DNA from: Ricordea florida
Lineage: Eukaryota; Cnidaria; Anthozoa; Corallimorpharia; Ricordeidae
Direction: 5' to 3'
Length of the DNA: 64,000 nucleotides
Assembly: GCA_949710005.1 (NCBI GenBank)
Contig: OX453286.1
Span: forward strand, 9,929,484-9,993,483
Positions 31,965 to 43,191 of this stretch are shown piece after piece. The position numbers and the translations under genes are program-made. The notes under the pieces were generated by a model. The model was not told the origin of the DNA. It searched no databases and saw nothing but the letters and a program-made list of their open reading frames with translations. How positions within the stretch are numbered: position 1 is the first letter of the stretch; each line of letters starts with the position of its first letter.

Positions 31965-32163
31965 GAAAAGAGACTCAGGAAGAATTAAAAATGCAGAGAA
32001 TAGGATTCAGAAGCAGCTTAAGAAGTACAGAGTTGCTCAAAGGCAGGCAAGACCAGGAGACGAGGAACAGCGGCGACAATGGGAAGGCACAACATACAGC
32101 GCTGATGCATTCAATGAACTTACTGTCACAACAAAACCGGCCAGGAAAAGAAAAAAGAAATAG
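31965..32163 (+). pseudogene. Isolated 3' exon of a transposase-like gene with a basic C-terminus
   Basis: An acceptor-like ttacag at about 31959-31964 precedes an open frame that reads AKRDSGRIKNAENRIQKQLK, then an EGTTYSADAF motif, and ends PARKRKKK-stop at 32163. The run of Lys/Arg suggests a nuclear localisation signal. Only the last exon is present inside this TTAA-bounded element, so it looks like an internally deleted autonomous copy. I recognise the style from multicopy cnidarian transposases but cannot name the family. Confidence 0.45.
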
Positions 32164-32399
32164 AAATTGTGACATTTTACAAAAAAATGATTTGTTGATA
32201 CTGCAATGAGGCTACTTGTATGAATTTCTTAGTGGTAGTTTTCTTTATTGATGGTTTCACCACTGATTTTGCTGTGCAAATGTTCAACCGCATTTTTCTC
32301 AAAATAGCATTTTTGCGTAGAATTTAGCTGCCACCTATGTTTTTTCCTTTCTATTTATCCTTTTGCCATCAAATTTGGCTCAGTTACTCATGGGAGGCT

Positions 32400-32538
32400 T
32401 CTCTACAAACCTATTGACGCTTTTTTATTTTGATAAATATTGCTGAAGTTATTCCAAGTTAAACTTTTTGTAGAATCATTTTGTTGCTTTGGCAACGTAA
32501 TTTGCCGAAAACCATAATTGCTCAATAGGTTTGTAGAG
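32400..32538. repeat. Inverted repeat inside TTAA element 2
   Basis: ctctacaaacctattga at about 32400-32416 is exactly inverted at about 32522-32538 (tcaataggtttgtagag). It may be a further nested MITE or part of the parent element. Confidence 0.6.
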
Positions 32539-33370
32539 GTGTGTATGTAGTATCATTGCATGAAGTATTAGGCTTCCAATGTAAATAGAATTGAAGAAAA
32601 GCATGGGGGCGTGAAATAAGTACAAAAACAGCAGTTCAAATAATTTTGTTAATAATTAACCAGGATTTACATATTTTGGTATTTTACCCAATGTAATGAT
32701 AGCTTATGTTCTACTTTAACTTCATGCAAAATTCTGTATCGATACATAACATAGCTAAAGTTTTATGAGCGTTACAATTTGATACACATTTAGGCTCAAA
32801 ATCTAACCAGATAGCCCCCTTAAATCATATTTAAACTAAAATCAGATTTAACTTGCACAGGTACACATTTTAAAATAAGAAACTCTCTTGCTTTCCACAG
32901 TTCTCTATACAATTGCATTATCGTACTGATAGATGTGTGCAGATTGCAAAGGGGACAGGGTGTAATATTAAGACCATTAGTACGGCAACACACGTGTGTG
33001 TATGAACTGAATACCGAAACTTCATGCATTGCTGGCATCCTTCAGTTGCATCCACTTTATCTATGGTCTGTATTGAAAGAAGAAATAAACATTTCGTTAA
33101 TCGTAAATATAATGAAATTATTCAATTACCATTAATTTTGGTGAAAATTCCCTCGATAAACACAGAGCGAACCGAATGGTGAATGTTCCTAACAGGAATC
33201 AGAATTATTGGATGGGATCGCAAAAGCACCACTAAATCCCGCTATCTTTGCAAAATTTCTTGACAAATTTTCCCGCAAATACACTGTTTACTGGGCTTTA
33301 AATAAGAAGAGAAACCTCACAATATAAGACCTTTTCGATAATTACAAACGTTGTCATTCTGCCAATGATA

Positions 33371-33656
33371 CGTTTGTTCGCTCTTATTTCAACCACATGC
33401 TAGAGGTACGCATATAGTTCTCTTGGTAACAGATTGACGTCTAATTTAGGCGGGTGAATTAAGCGTAATATTTCCTTTTTGTTGCACTTCTTATTCTCAC
33501 TTACATGGATAAAAAAAACGAGACATTTTTAACAAGTACTTGCCAATGAATACGTTTGCTTGCTCTTGTTTCAACCACATTACTGATGCGGCGAGAGGTA
33601 CATGTAGCTCTCTTGGTAACAGATTGACATCTGATTTAGGCGGGTGAATATTTCCT
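33371..33656 (+). repeat. Diverged ~100-bp direct duplication
   Basis: The segment near 33371-33475 (ttggtaacagattgacgtct then ttaggcgggtgaat) recurs near 33550-33656 with substitutions and small indels. No coding frame runs through either copy. The stretches on both sides (32824-33370 and 33657-34348) show no supportable gene. Confidence 0.65.
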
Positions 33657-34348
33657 ATCTATTTGTTGTGTGCCAGCAGATACAACTTTCACAGAATACT
33701 AAAACTATTAAATCAGGAGTTTCAGCTTTTAAATTATCGTTGTATTTTTTACAGTTATATGAAAGCCTTTTATGGACAAACTTGGATCCTGCCCAAAAGT
33801 TCGCAAAGGTGACTTAGCTTAGGCTTCATCCTGAGTTATCGCCCATAGGCTTTGACACTAACAGCACCTCAAAAGTGTCCTAAGACTTATGAGGGTTTCG
33901 TGGATTTCAAATCGCGCGAGTCGAGTGAATCATCGCTTGAGGGATACAAAATGTCTTCGCACAACGTGCGCATGACCAGGGCTTCAATACAAAACTTCCC
34001 TTGGATGATGTGCCAAGTACACCAATGTAACTATTCATCAACTCGTACAATACCTTTACTTTGTAAGTGCGCTGCCCAAATTTCTTTCTCAGAACTGTTT
34101 TAGCTTTTATCTTTATATTATTGTTTGAAATCAGAACACCACGTAATAGAGATTTATATGTAACTCACCTGGCACTTCGTGATGAAGTTAGCAGAGCTCC
34201 CATCTTTTGTCGTATGTGTTGTGACCATCCCAATGATGTCACAAGTGACCACCTCCAATGAACTTTCTTGGCCCGACATCAGATTTACACTGTTTTCGTT
34301 GTTCTGAGGTATGCAATAACAGAGATCAGCGGCTTCTGGTGGTGTAAC

Positions 34349-35538
34349 CTAATTCTTCATTTCCTCTTCTTTGAACCCTGACAATGGCAATGCATGTAAG
34401 CTCTCTATCGCATTAAGCCTCGACTCCACTTCTTTCTTCCAGTCGCTTGTCTCTCTTGCTTTCTCGGTGATGTCGACGTTCTCAATCCCCGAAACCTTTC
34501 TGTCAGGCTCAACATTCCGTTCTTCCGCCTCTCGTAGTATTTCACTGAGGTTCAGGGCTTCAATCTCGGAGATCTTGTTCTTCAGTTCCATCCTCTTGTC
34601 CTTAGCCTCCTTTGGTCTTCGGAAGAGATTCTCAGTTTCAAATTCTTCAAGCTTTTTTCTTAACTCGGTCGTGTTACCTTTAGCCTCAGTATTTTTGTGG
34701 TCATGATTTGCTGTTTCGTCATTCAACTCACGTACCTCTCGCACCATTTCAGCTTTTCTTTCCTCTGCTTGTTGTAATTTCTGTTTAATGTTTCCTGACT
34801 CAATCTCAGCAAGTCTTTTATTCAATGCGTTCTGCACCTCCTCTGCTTCCTTTAGTCCATGGCTGACATTATCGGCTCCAACCTCTGCAAGGTCTTTCTC
34901 CATCTCCATTGTCCTAGTTTTTGTTTAATCTCTTTTTCCTCGTTTTCACCAATGCTGCTTAATTAACAGATTGTCGATTGTTTTCTACTTTCATTGTACG
35001 CTTGTCTTCCTGCAGTTTCTTAATGACTTCATCTTTCTCAGCGACCTTTCTGACCAATTTATCATTCGTTTTCTCCATTTGCATAACTTTTCCACTGAAG
35101 TTCTTTGCCTCCATCTCTTCAAGCTGTTTCTTTACCTGAAATGTCTGGTCCTCTGCTTCTTTTAACTTTTGTTTTAGATCATCGTCTTCCTTAGCTTCTC
35201 TAATCTTGTTCAAAATGTCGTCACGTATTTTTTCTATTTCTATTTTCTGTGCCGGCGTGAGCCTGCAGTTCCTTTGTCTGCTGCTCCTTAATTGCAAGAT
35301 GGTTTTGGAGTCGGACGTTTTGTTCCTCTGCCTCTTTAAGTTTTTGCTTAAATTCTTCATTCTCATTAACAGCTATTTTGTGTGAGATTTCCTCGAGCTT
35401 TCTCTTCACCTGCATCGTTTGCACTTTTTCCTGCAACATTGCATTCAATACTGCCTTTTCCCCAAGCTCCGAGTTAGTCTTCTGTTGCAGTCTTCGATGC
35501 TTGTCGTCAGGAATTGGATTTTTTCCTCGTTCTTTCAT
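34349..35538 (-). pseudogene. Coiled-coil protein gene read in three frames
   Basis: From an ATG at 35538 the minus strand encodes highly charged heptad sequence. A repeated motif approximating KLKEAEEQNVRLQ followed by EIEAxN recurs about every 30-36 residues. The reading moves from one frame (35538-35221) to a second (35280-34959) and a third (34909-34349), each with the same repeat style, for a total near 390 residues. No GT-AG introns fit the switches well, so small indels are more likely. The C-terminal end (FKEEEMKN) may be a true stop or a lost splice site. There is no other domain. It predicts a filament-like or scaffold coiled coil of unknown function. Confidence 0.5.
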
Positions 35539-35772
35539 ATTCTGTCTTCTCCGTTACGGAGGTTTATTTTGGTTTGTCGCTACCCAGTGAAATACGAAGG
35601 CAGAGTAAGACATGACATATTCCACGACATCAAATCGACAACAGATAAACTAAATTTTCTCTTGTTAAATCTTTGCTTCCGATGTTCAAAATATATGAAA
35701 TTTCATAAAAATTCAAATTTTTTTCTCCACCTTCTACGATTATATTACGAACTCACAAAATGTCTAACTCCT

Positions 35773-35960
35773 AGTTGGCTTGATAGCTCAGTACATTGGA
35801 GCATTGCACCAGTATCGCAACGTCATGGATTCGAATCCCGTTCAAGCTTAAATTTTTTCAGGCTTGGCTTCTGCAACTGCTTAAATCGCGTTCATAACTG
35901 TGATGATATTTCGCTTGTTAAATCCTTATTCTGCAATAAAATTTCATGTATTCTCATTTT
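35773..35960 (+). mobile_element. tRNA-like SINE or tRNA-derived retrosequence
   Basis: The 5' part resembles a tRNA with box A (tgatagctcagtacattgg) and box B (GGATTCGAATCCC). Then come a short aagcttaaattttttcaggctt hairpin and an AT-rich tail. The tRNA-like part has an expanded D-loop and poor acceptor pairing, so it is not a functional tRNA. It lies just upstream of the coiled-coil gene on the opposite strand. Confidence 0.6.
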
Positions 35961-36491
35961 ATGGTAAATATTTGCTGTTATCTCAAAATCAAAGTTTTTA
36001 CCAGGGTGTCGCTGAGAACGTCTAATGACATCTAGGTTTTTGCAAAGCGTAATGCAGTTGGCCCTTTAACACAAGGAAGCCACATGCAACTGCGTTTTGC
36101 AGTTTGCAAAGGTAGTGGTTAAAGTGGTCAAATATCACTTTTCTGTTGACCTCAAAAGACCGTAACGAAAAGACAGTCCCCCAAATACAATATAACACAT
36201 GGAAAATTACTGATGTCTCCTTTGTCTTTCTCTTGTGTATTATGAGGTTTTTTTAAATTCGCGAAGTAATCTTTCTTAGGAAATTCAGTCGCAATTGAGT
36301 CCAAATTTCGTTTCTTGCACTGATCTGCGAAAAGAACCCCAAAATTAAGAAAATTAGCCATAGTTTGTCCGTTTGGTTTCTCGCTAGCTCTGGACTTGTC
36401 TATGCAATAATACGATACGAGTCGAGTTTTCGACTTGTGCCCAGGTTTGGTCTATAATCGCAATGAAAGACAGTCGCCAATTACTACTTGA
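35961..36491. other. No gene seen
   Basis: This is an AT-rich interval between the SINE and a fold-back element. It contains short motifs such as gcaaagcgtaatgcagttgg near 36045 that are partly mirrored downstream, but no defined feature. Confidence 0.4.
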
Positions 36492-36674
36492 GGGTGCGTT
36501 TTTTGAGTATGATCCGGATTTGGAATTTTGATCGGAGATCACAAGGATCATGGCGCATCAAAGGAACCGATAAATCTTTGTCCAGTTTGGATTCATCGGT
36601 TCCTTTGATGCGCCATGATCCGTTTGATCTCGGATCCCAAATCCAAATCCAGATCATACCCAAAAAACGCACCC
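36492..36674. mobile_element. Fold-back MITE (~183 bp) with a possible 8-bp target duplication
   Basis: gggtgcgttttttgagtatg at the left is inverted at the right end (catacccaaaaaacgcaccc), and the arms continue through tgatcc and the ggaaccgat core almost to the centre. Flanks ctacttga and ttagttga match at 6 of 8 positions, which would fit a hAT-type duplication. Open frames on both strands follow from the symmetry. Confidence 0.75.
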
Positions 36675-37361
36675 TTAGTTGATAATACTGATACAGGTAC
36701 AAAACGGTATTTCTTTTTTAATCTACGAAGCATATTGCACAGTGAACGAATTCAATCTTACCTTCATGTTTGTAACGGGCTCCTGCAAGTGTTTGACTTT
36801 TGCTTTCAGCCTCTTCTTTTCGTAGACTGTTTTGAAACCTAAATAGGAAAAGTTGAAAACTGATAGCAAAGAACTGTGAAACGAAACTGCAAGGAAATTT
36901 TTTTTTAGGTTTGCTTACACACAAATGAAGGCTACATTCAGCTGATATAGATTGAACCAATGTAGGTAGTTAACAAAACCCCTTAATATTACCAGCCAAT
37001 GCGTCAGTGTATGTTGCGTTAATCTGAATTCATGCCTCTCATTTCTAAACACCGCAAATGTATAAATTCAAGTGCTTTTTAAGGTATCAGCATACCCCAA
37101 AGTTCATCATTTTGAAGAAAAACAGCTTTCGATATTTTCAAATAGGTTTCATTGTGGCCTTTCATTAAAAGAAAAAATATGGAAAAAGGTTGATTCTAAA
37201 CGAAGTTATTAAGGAAAAACGAATCTTTGCATTAATTGTCTCTAATTGATTGCTGTCAAAAGCCTGACACAACCAATTAAATTCACATTAAAAATTACGT
37301 GACAGGAACGCGACGTGCATGCCGTTATCACAATCACGCAAATTGAAGTTGGAGCGACGAG

Positions 37362-37870
37362 TTGATTCGAGTGTTTACGTTGAAATTTACTCGGCGATGT
37401 CTTCAAAGAAAGAAAGGAAAAGTTCGTGTCCGTTTGCAAGTGCGAAGAATGCCCCGAAATGGAAAAACATTTGACAAAGATTTGGCCGAAGCTCTGGCCA
37501 CAAGCGACAAAGGGTCGTATTTTGAGCAGGAGAAGCTGCTGGCATTAGAAGCAGAACAACAAGAAAAAGAAACCGGAGAAATTGGTGCCAGCCGATCTAA
37601 AATCGCTGAGAAGTAGAAGCAACGGAGTCATGGCAAAAGTTGTCTGGCCGAACAATTGTTTCCTGCAGTGGCCTGCAAGAAAATCTTATGAAATAAGTGT
37701 CTTGTCGCTTTTGTCAAGCAGAAGTGACTTTGCTTGAGAATGCCTCAGCGAGATCTGGACTTGGATCGTCTTGGATCTTGAGATGCGAGCACCTTGTGAC
37801 TGCACTGATGACTTGTAGCAGATATTTCCCGCCAGAAGCAAAACCCGAGACCGCTTTGTAATTGATAAGA
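37362..37870 (+). pseudogene. Possible Mutator-like transposase N-terminal fragment
   Basis: Frames here read MPRNGKTFDKDLAEALATSD and GASRSKIAEK. After frame changes and stops comes CRFCQAEVTLLENASARSGL followed by GSSWILRCEH. A zinc-knuckle-like CxxC, an SGLGS block and a further Cys resemble the start of the Mutator-like transposase domain seen in some animal multicopy genes. The match is short and the frame is broken at least twice, so the call is tentative. Confidence 0.3.
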
Positions 37871-40810
37871 GTTATCTTTGTTAAAGCATACTAACTATGA
37901 TTAAAGTAAAATGAGCCTTCCCTTCATCGATCAACGCGTAATCATTTTCACTCGTCTTGTGTAATTAATCTAATTACACCGGAAAACGCCCCAAAGTATA
38001 TTTCGCGCCGTATCTCAAAACTAAGATTTCGAAGAGTAGGGCGCACATTTTAAGTTCGTTTTCAATGAATTTTCGACGCTTTCCGCTGAAATTCGGCAAG
38101 AACTTTGCCCGATAATCGGGCAACAAAAGTGTGTCGGGAAATTGTTATTTTTTACCTCTTTCAAAAGTTATAGCTATTTTAGCAAAGGTAACGGTTCATT
38201 TTTAAACTCCTAACGTTTGACTGCCTGTTAAAAGAAAACCAGACAAGTAATCATATTTCCCCGACACAGTCTTTGAGAGGAAGGTATGAAGAACACATAG
38301 CGATGTTGATCGTTTTCTCCCGTTCAATTGCGACCGGAAACGAACTCGATTTGTGAGTCTCGGTACTTTTGGAAATCAAACGCTCTATTCGCACAACATT
38401 AACTTTTCAACTTCAAACTAGAAATACGACTCCCGCAAAAACCTCGCGAAGCTAGTTTTTGAAGAAGTCACAATGCTTTTATATTTTATTTTATATTTTA
38501 TTTTTTATATCAGCGTAGTCCCCATTATTTTATTTCTTATGCTGTGTTTGGTACATAATTAGTGACACCTGGTGCAAATTACATGATCAGTATACCGGTC
38601 AACACAGTGCTTAAAAATTGACCTTCATGTAGCTCTTTCACTGCCACTGAGATTGCACCAGAGGGAATAGAAGTAAAATTATTTATTATCTTGACAGGGA
38701 ATACAGAGTCGATGAAGTACCACAATAATATTCACTTAACACAAATTGAAAATGATTGTAAATCTTTTGCAGGTGAAATCTTGAAGAGTTAATATGAATG
38801 CTTGTGTTTACCATGGTGCAAAAACCTGTTTTTTTTTTTAGTTTTATTTTCTTAGTCTCTACTGCTTTGTCTTCTCTGTTGTACATCCCTTTTAAAAAAA
38901 TATGTTCTTACACCGAGGATGAGTTGAATGCTCCAATTATTTTTTGTTTATGTTTTTTGGTTATAATTGCATGAGATTCATTGTAAGAAGAATCTTCTGA
39001 TTAGATATTTTATTCTCTACTGCAGTCATTATTTCATTCCTAGGTATCCACAATTGAGAGCATTATGAATAGTGCATGTTTCAATTTGTGTACTCTCTTC
39101 AGTTGCTATGGTACCCCCAGTGGTAGATAGAAAAATTCCTCTTCCCTCAAAAGAGATGCCATATCAAGAGAAGTGTGAGATACAATGTCATTACATCCAA
39201 AAAAAAAAAAAATTGGGGGTAAAACAATTGTATTCTACAAAAACTTTGAATAAAGGTTTGGTAATAGTGAGTGCCGACTGTATAGTATGTGGTTGTGCTA
39301 TTTTTAGGTCATATCATAAAAACAGTACATGTAAGAAAGAGTTATTGAAACCTAAATATGTTGAAAAAGATTGCTGCACTATGTACTCCTGTAAAAAAAT
39401 AATGTGAAATCAACATCAATCAGTCAAAAGTATATACCACATGAAAGTTTAATTGTGCTGTTACAGAAACAGGCAAAATATCCATACCCAACAAGAGAAG
39501 ATTATATTATTTTGAATATCTGCAAATTTATATTATAAAAACTGCAGAAGAAAGATTTGATATAAGGATGGCATTTCATCGAAAAAGTCATGGCAGCCAG
39601 AGGAATTGAACTGTAACCAATGACATATAGTAATGAGAAGCACTATCATTATATTATTATCATTATTATTATCATTACTATTATTATTACTGGTATTGAT
39701 ATTATTACTATTGTTATATTTTTTACGTTTAACATAATATATTTTTATGGGGTGGGATGCATGTCCTAACCTTTGTAAAGGTATTGTTACTCTACTACTA
39801 CAAGCAATACAAAAATCTTCTTAATAGGCTTTCCATCAGAGGTGGTAGTAATCAAAACAGCTCCAAACAATACCATTTGTTCTTAAAGGCTTAGAATCTA
39901 GTGCGGTCATTTGTCTATAAAGTTTGTGTGGAAAATCATTATTGACAACTTGAAACACTTGTTACTACATACAGCACACTTGCAATGAATATGTGAGAAA
40001 GATCATAAACATTTTGGCATTACAAAATTTATTTTATTCTTTATAAAGTTTTTCCAACGTAAAATGTTAACTGTATATTGTAGTTGTTATTAAATATTGA
40101 TATTTGACATCATAAAAATGAAGTAAACAACAGAAAGTAACAAGGTTAATATCTTAATTACGGCTTGAATTAACATTTCATTTGTGGGAAATGGGCCAGG
40201 TTTCTAGATTGCAATGTTACATTCTCTTGTAATCTGTTGGTCGTCTTCCGATTCCGTTTTTAGACTAATAGAATTATTTTCCACAGACAGCTCCAATCGT
40301 TGAAGTTCTTTCTACTCGGTTTCCCTTCTAAGCCGTTTTGCTAAATTTAGTACGCTAATATATTTCGTTATGTAATCGTTCATTAATGTTTTGTATTTCT
40401 ATCAATAACACATTCAAATTCCAAACTAACTTGGTTGAATTCCTGATCCTTTTCCCTGCTGTTTCGTTTGCCTTTTTCTAGAGCGAGCATTTTTGTCTTT
40501 GCTGCGATGACGGATGTCTGTCGTTATTCTCCCCGCTGTCGCTTCTCTATCCCTGCTTTGAGTCGTGCTTTCCTTGTGGTGATTTTCACGGTATTCGAAC
40601 TTACTCGGCGACGATCTCGAGCTAAACTTTCTTGAATATCTCGGAGATCATCTTGCTGGGATGTACTTCCAGGACGAGTGAAATCGGTTTCCACAAAATT
40701 TACGTTTCTTTCAAAAAGGCATCACGGAATTCGAAATGGCGGTTTAGCAGTTCTCAAGTGCACTACTATTACTATTACTATTGTAACCTGGCCTGCGAAC
40801 GGACACCTTT

Positions 40811-40811
<1 letters not shown>
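37871..40811. other. Gene-poor AT-rich stretch with microsatellites
   Basis: Nearly 3 kb contains no supportable gene. The open frame at 39072-39407 has no family signature. A (TTTTATA)-like low-complexity tract lies near 38478-38510, and an ATT/TTA-type microsatellite at about 39649-39718. Confidence 0.45.
39649..39718 (+). repeat. Imperfect ATT/ATC trinucleotide microsatellite
   Basis: About 70 bases of cattatt/attatt units with interruptions. It is non-coding. Confidence 0.85.

Positions 40812-40844
<33 letters not shown>
40812..40844 (+). repeat. (TA)n microsatellite at the left edge of the ISL2EU-like element
   Basis: About 16 TA dinucleotides in a row immediately precede the element's left TIR. 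A shorter TA-rich tract follows the right TIR (about 46850-46866). The element therefore sits inside a TA repeat, consistent with a TA-type target. Confidence 0.9.
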
Positions 40845-40850
<6 letters not shown>

Positions 40851-40995
40851 TTCTTGGCTTGCACTCACGTGACTTCCGGTATCACTTGTGACTTCCGTCC
40901 GCCATGCTGGTGTTTCAAATACCAATATGGCGGACGGATGCTAGTCACAAACACAATTATTCAGACGCGTTTTATTCCAGTTTCGCATCCTCAAA

Positions 40996-42591
40996 ATGCC
41001 AATGTGCCTGATTGTGGGGTGTTCTAGAAAAACTGGTCGAGATAAGGGAATCCGATTATATAGAGTTCCGGCAGTTGTGACGAATCAGGGCCCAGAAGTA
41101 GAAGAACTCAGCATTGAGCGAAGACGACGATGGATCTCAGCAATAAGCCGCGATGACCTCACAGAGAAAATCTTAAGTAACGATAGGGTTTGTGATCAAC
41201 ATTTTCACTCTGGAACCGCAGCTCCTTTGTGGGATCGACACAGTATCGACTGGATTCCATCTCTTAATTTAGGCCATGGCAAATCGGCGACGCGAAGAGA
41301 ACAAACTGAAGCCCAAGAAGCTCGAGCGGAAAGGTCGAAGCAAAGGCGAAAACGACAGGCGGAACAGCAAGAACAGGAACGTTTACTAAAGCTACAGAAA
41401 TTAAACGAGCCTGGAGTCCCCCTTGCCGATTTTGCTTCTGAGATTGTCGAGGCTGAAAGCTTAAATTTTTCAGAGGCAGAGCAAGTTCAAGAGGAGGCAG
41501 CAGACTTGCAGCCAGACGATCAAGAAACGTATGACTGCTCAACACAAACAGAGGCTTTTGACCATTTGTATCGGTCTGTGGCGTCTCTTTCTGTTAAGGA
41601 CTGCCCACGCACTGATGCCTCTACTCAAACAGAAGAGTTTGACTACTTATTTACCCATCTATCGCCGAGCAAGCCTTTCAATCAGAATTATTTTAAGGAC
41701 GACAACGCGAAAGTGTCATTCTACACAGGCCTGCCAACATACGAAGTGCTAGAAGCAACTTTTATTCATGTCTCACCTTTTGTCAAACGCCGAACACAAT
41801 GTCTTACTTTATTTCAAGAGATGGTCATGGTTCTCATGAAATTGAGACTAAATGTGCCACACCAAGACTTGGCATATAGATTTGGAGTGTCCCAGTCAAC
41901 AGTGTCAAGGGCATTTGCTCACTGGTTATTCATTATGGATGTGCGACTGTGCCCACTGATTAGGTGGCCTGAGAGAGAAGAGCTTTGGAAGACCATGCCT
42001 CAGTGTTTTAAGTTTTCCTTTGGTACAAAGACAACTGTCATTATTGACTGCTTTGAGGTGTTTTGTGTAAAACCAACAAACCTCCTAGCCAGAGCACAAA
42101 CATTCAGCTCTTACAAACATCATAATACATTGAAGGTCCTTATTGGCATCACCCCTCAAGGTTGCATTTCATTTGTCTCAGAAGCCTGGGGTGGACGGAC
42201 GTCAGACAAATACCTTACGGAAAATTGTGGCTTGCTAGACAAGTTGCTTCCTGGAGATTTGGTTATGGCAGACAGGGGGTTCACTATTCATGATGGTGTT
42301 GCCCTAAAGTACGCAGAACTTGTGATTCCAGCATTTACGAAAGGGAAAGAACAATTAGACCCTACTGATGTTGAAAAGACAAGGGGCATTGCACATGTCA
42401 GAATTCATGTTGAGCGAGTGATTGGACTTTTACGTCGAAAGTACACTATTTTAGAGAATACCTTGGCAGTTGATCTTTTGACATGTAATCCTCATGGAAA
42501 TCCAGAGGTCCAAGTACCAATGATTGACCGAATTATCAGAGTTTGCTCAGGACTTGTCAACCTATGTGGCCCCATTGTTCCATTTGATTAG
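40996..42591 (+). CDS. THAP + HTH + DDE (Tnp_4/HARBI1-like) transposase, intact 531 aa
   Basis: A single open frame runs from ATG 40996 to the stop at 42589-42591. Residues 1-90 form a THAP zinc finger: C4, C9, W46, C66 and H69 with the DQHF signature, ending WIPSLN. A charged linker with two STQTExFD repeats follows. Residues ~235-320 contain a helix-turn-helix ([20 protein letters not shown]). The DDE nuclease spans ~345-500. Candidate catalytic residues are D351 (IIDCFEV), D426 (MADRGF) and E473 ([13 protein letters not shown]), all in the usual Tnp_4 contexts. The reading frame has no stop or shift, unlike every other transposase in the window. The start lies ~130 bases inside the left TIR. 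It should bind DNA in the nucleus and cut element ends; activity is inferred only. Confidence 0.9.
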   Translation: MPMCLIVGCSRKTGRDKGIRLYRVPAVVTNQGPEVEELSIERRRRWISAISRDDLTEKILSNDRVCDQHFHSGTAAPLWDRHSIDWIPSLNLGHGKSATRREQTEAQEARAERSKQRRKRQAEQQEQERLLKLQKLNEPGVPLADFASEIVEAESLNFSEAEQVQEEAADLQPDDQETYDCSTQTEAFDHLYRSVASLSVKDCPRTDASTQTEEFDYLFTHLSPSKPFNQNYFKDDNAKVSFYTGLPTYEVLEATFIHVSPFVKRRTQCLTLFQEMVMVLMKLRLNVPHQDLAYRFGVSQSTVSRAFAHWLFIMDVRLCPLIRWPEREELWKTMPQCFKFSFGTKTTVIIDCFEVFCVKPTNLLARAQTFSSYKHHNTLKVLIGITPQGCISFVSEAWGGRTSDKYLTENCGLLDKLLPGDLVMADRGFTIHDGVALKYAELVIPAFTKGKEQLDPTDVEKTRGIAHVRIHVERVIGLLRRKYTILENTLAVDLLTCNPHGNPEVQVPMIDRIIRVCSGLVNLCGPIVPFD

Positions 42592-43187
42592 TTTTGTGTC
42601 CATAAAATGCATGATGGGGTATATAAGGTATGTTTCCGTGGGTATGTGCCACCCAGTTCTTTTAGTTTTTTCTTAACATCTTTTTGACTACTGGTACATG
42701 TACATGTAATTGTAAACTTTTGCACATTCGAAATACCAAACCCCATTTTACCTAAGAATCATATCTAAACCCCATTGGGTGGTGCATACCCATTAAGTAT
42801 TTTGGGGCAGTACCCAACCGCGACAAGGGGGGATGCACCATAGAACCTTGCTTTAAATGCTGTAAATGAGGCTTTAACGTAGCATAGATATGAATATCAA
42901 ATTATAGTTGACTGTTTGAAGTTTTGAATTCAAATGGTTTAATTAAATTGATTGCATCACATAGTGTACATTTTGCAGGTTAAATTGTTTTCAGGTTTAA
43001 TCTGTTTTCAACCTAGGTAGATCTTTTTCAACTTGAAAATAACACTATTTCAGAAAATTAAAACAGTTTCTATTTGTCTATAAGGATTACCCTCTCTGAA
43101 TTCAAATTTGTTTTACATGTAAGTGATTAAATGAGGGTGGCCTTCAGCTTAAAACCGATCAACCTAAGTTGAAAACAAGTTCAACCC
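42592..43187. other. Non-coding interior of the ISL2EU-like element
   Basis: About 600 bases between the transposase stop and the piggyBac-like insertion have no open frame of note. In related elements this region would carry the rest of the partner gene, which is not detectable here. Confidence 0.4.
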
Positions 43188-43191
43188 TTAA

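Larger units (their letters stand above)
31534..32823 (+). mobile_element. TTAA-flanked element 2 (~1.28 kb) with the 3' exon of a transposase-like gene
   Basis: The element begins gggggctatctggtt at 31538 and ends aaccagatagccccc at 32819. TTAA lies at 31534-31537 and 32820-32823. The TIR extends imperfectly to about 26 bases (ttttgag/ctcaaaa). It contains two nested hairpins and one exon-like coding segment (31965-32163). Its left TTAA is shared with element 1, so one element inserted exactly at the other's boundary. The TTAA and G-rich start fit piggyBac or Kolobok; I cannot choose. Confidence 0.75.

Noticed and set aside
35773-35845. Functional tRNA gene
   Set aside because: Boxes A and B are present but the acceptor stem and D-loop do not fold properly; it is better read as a tRNA-derived SINE.
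36484-36702. Open frames on both strands with WRIKGTD-like peptides
   Set aside because: They fall within a perfect-armed fold-back MITE; the symmetry creates them.
39072-39407. 111-codon open frame with several Cys and Lys
   Set aside because: It runs through a poly(A) tract and shows no family pattern; splice context is unclear.
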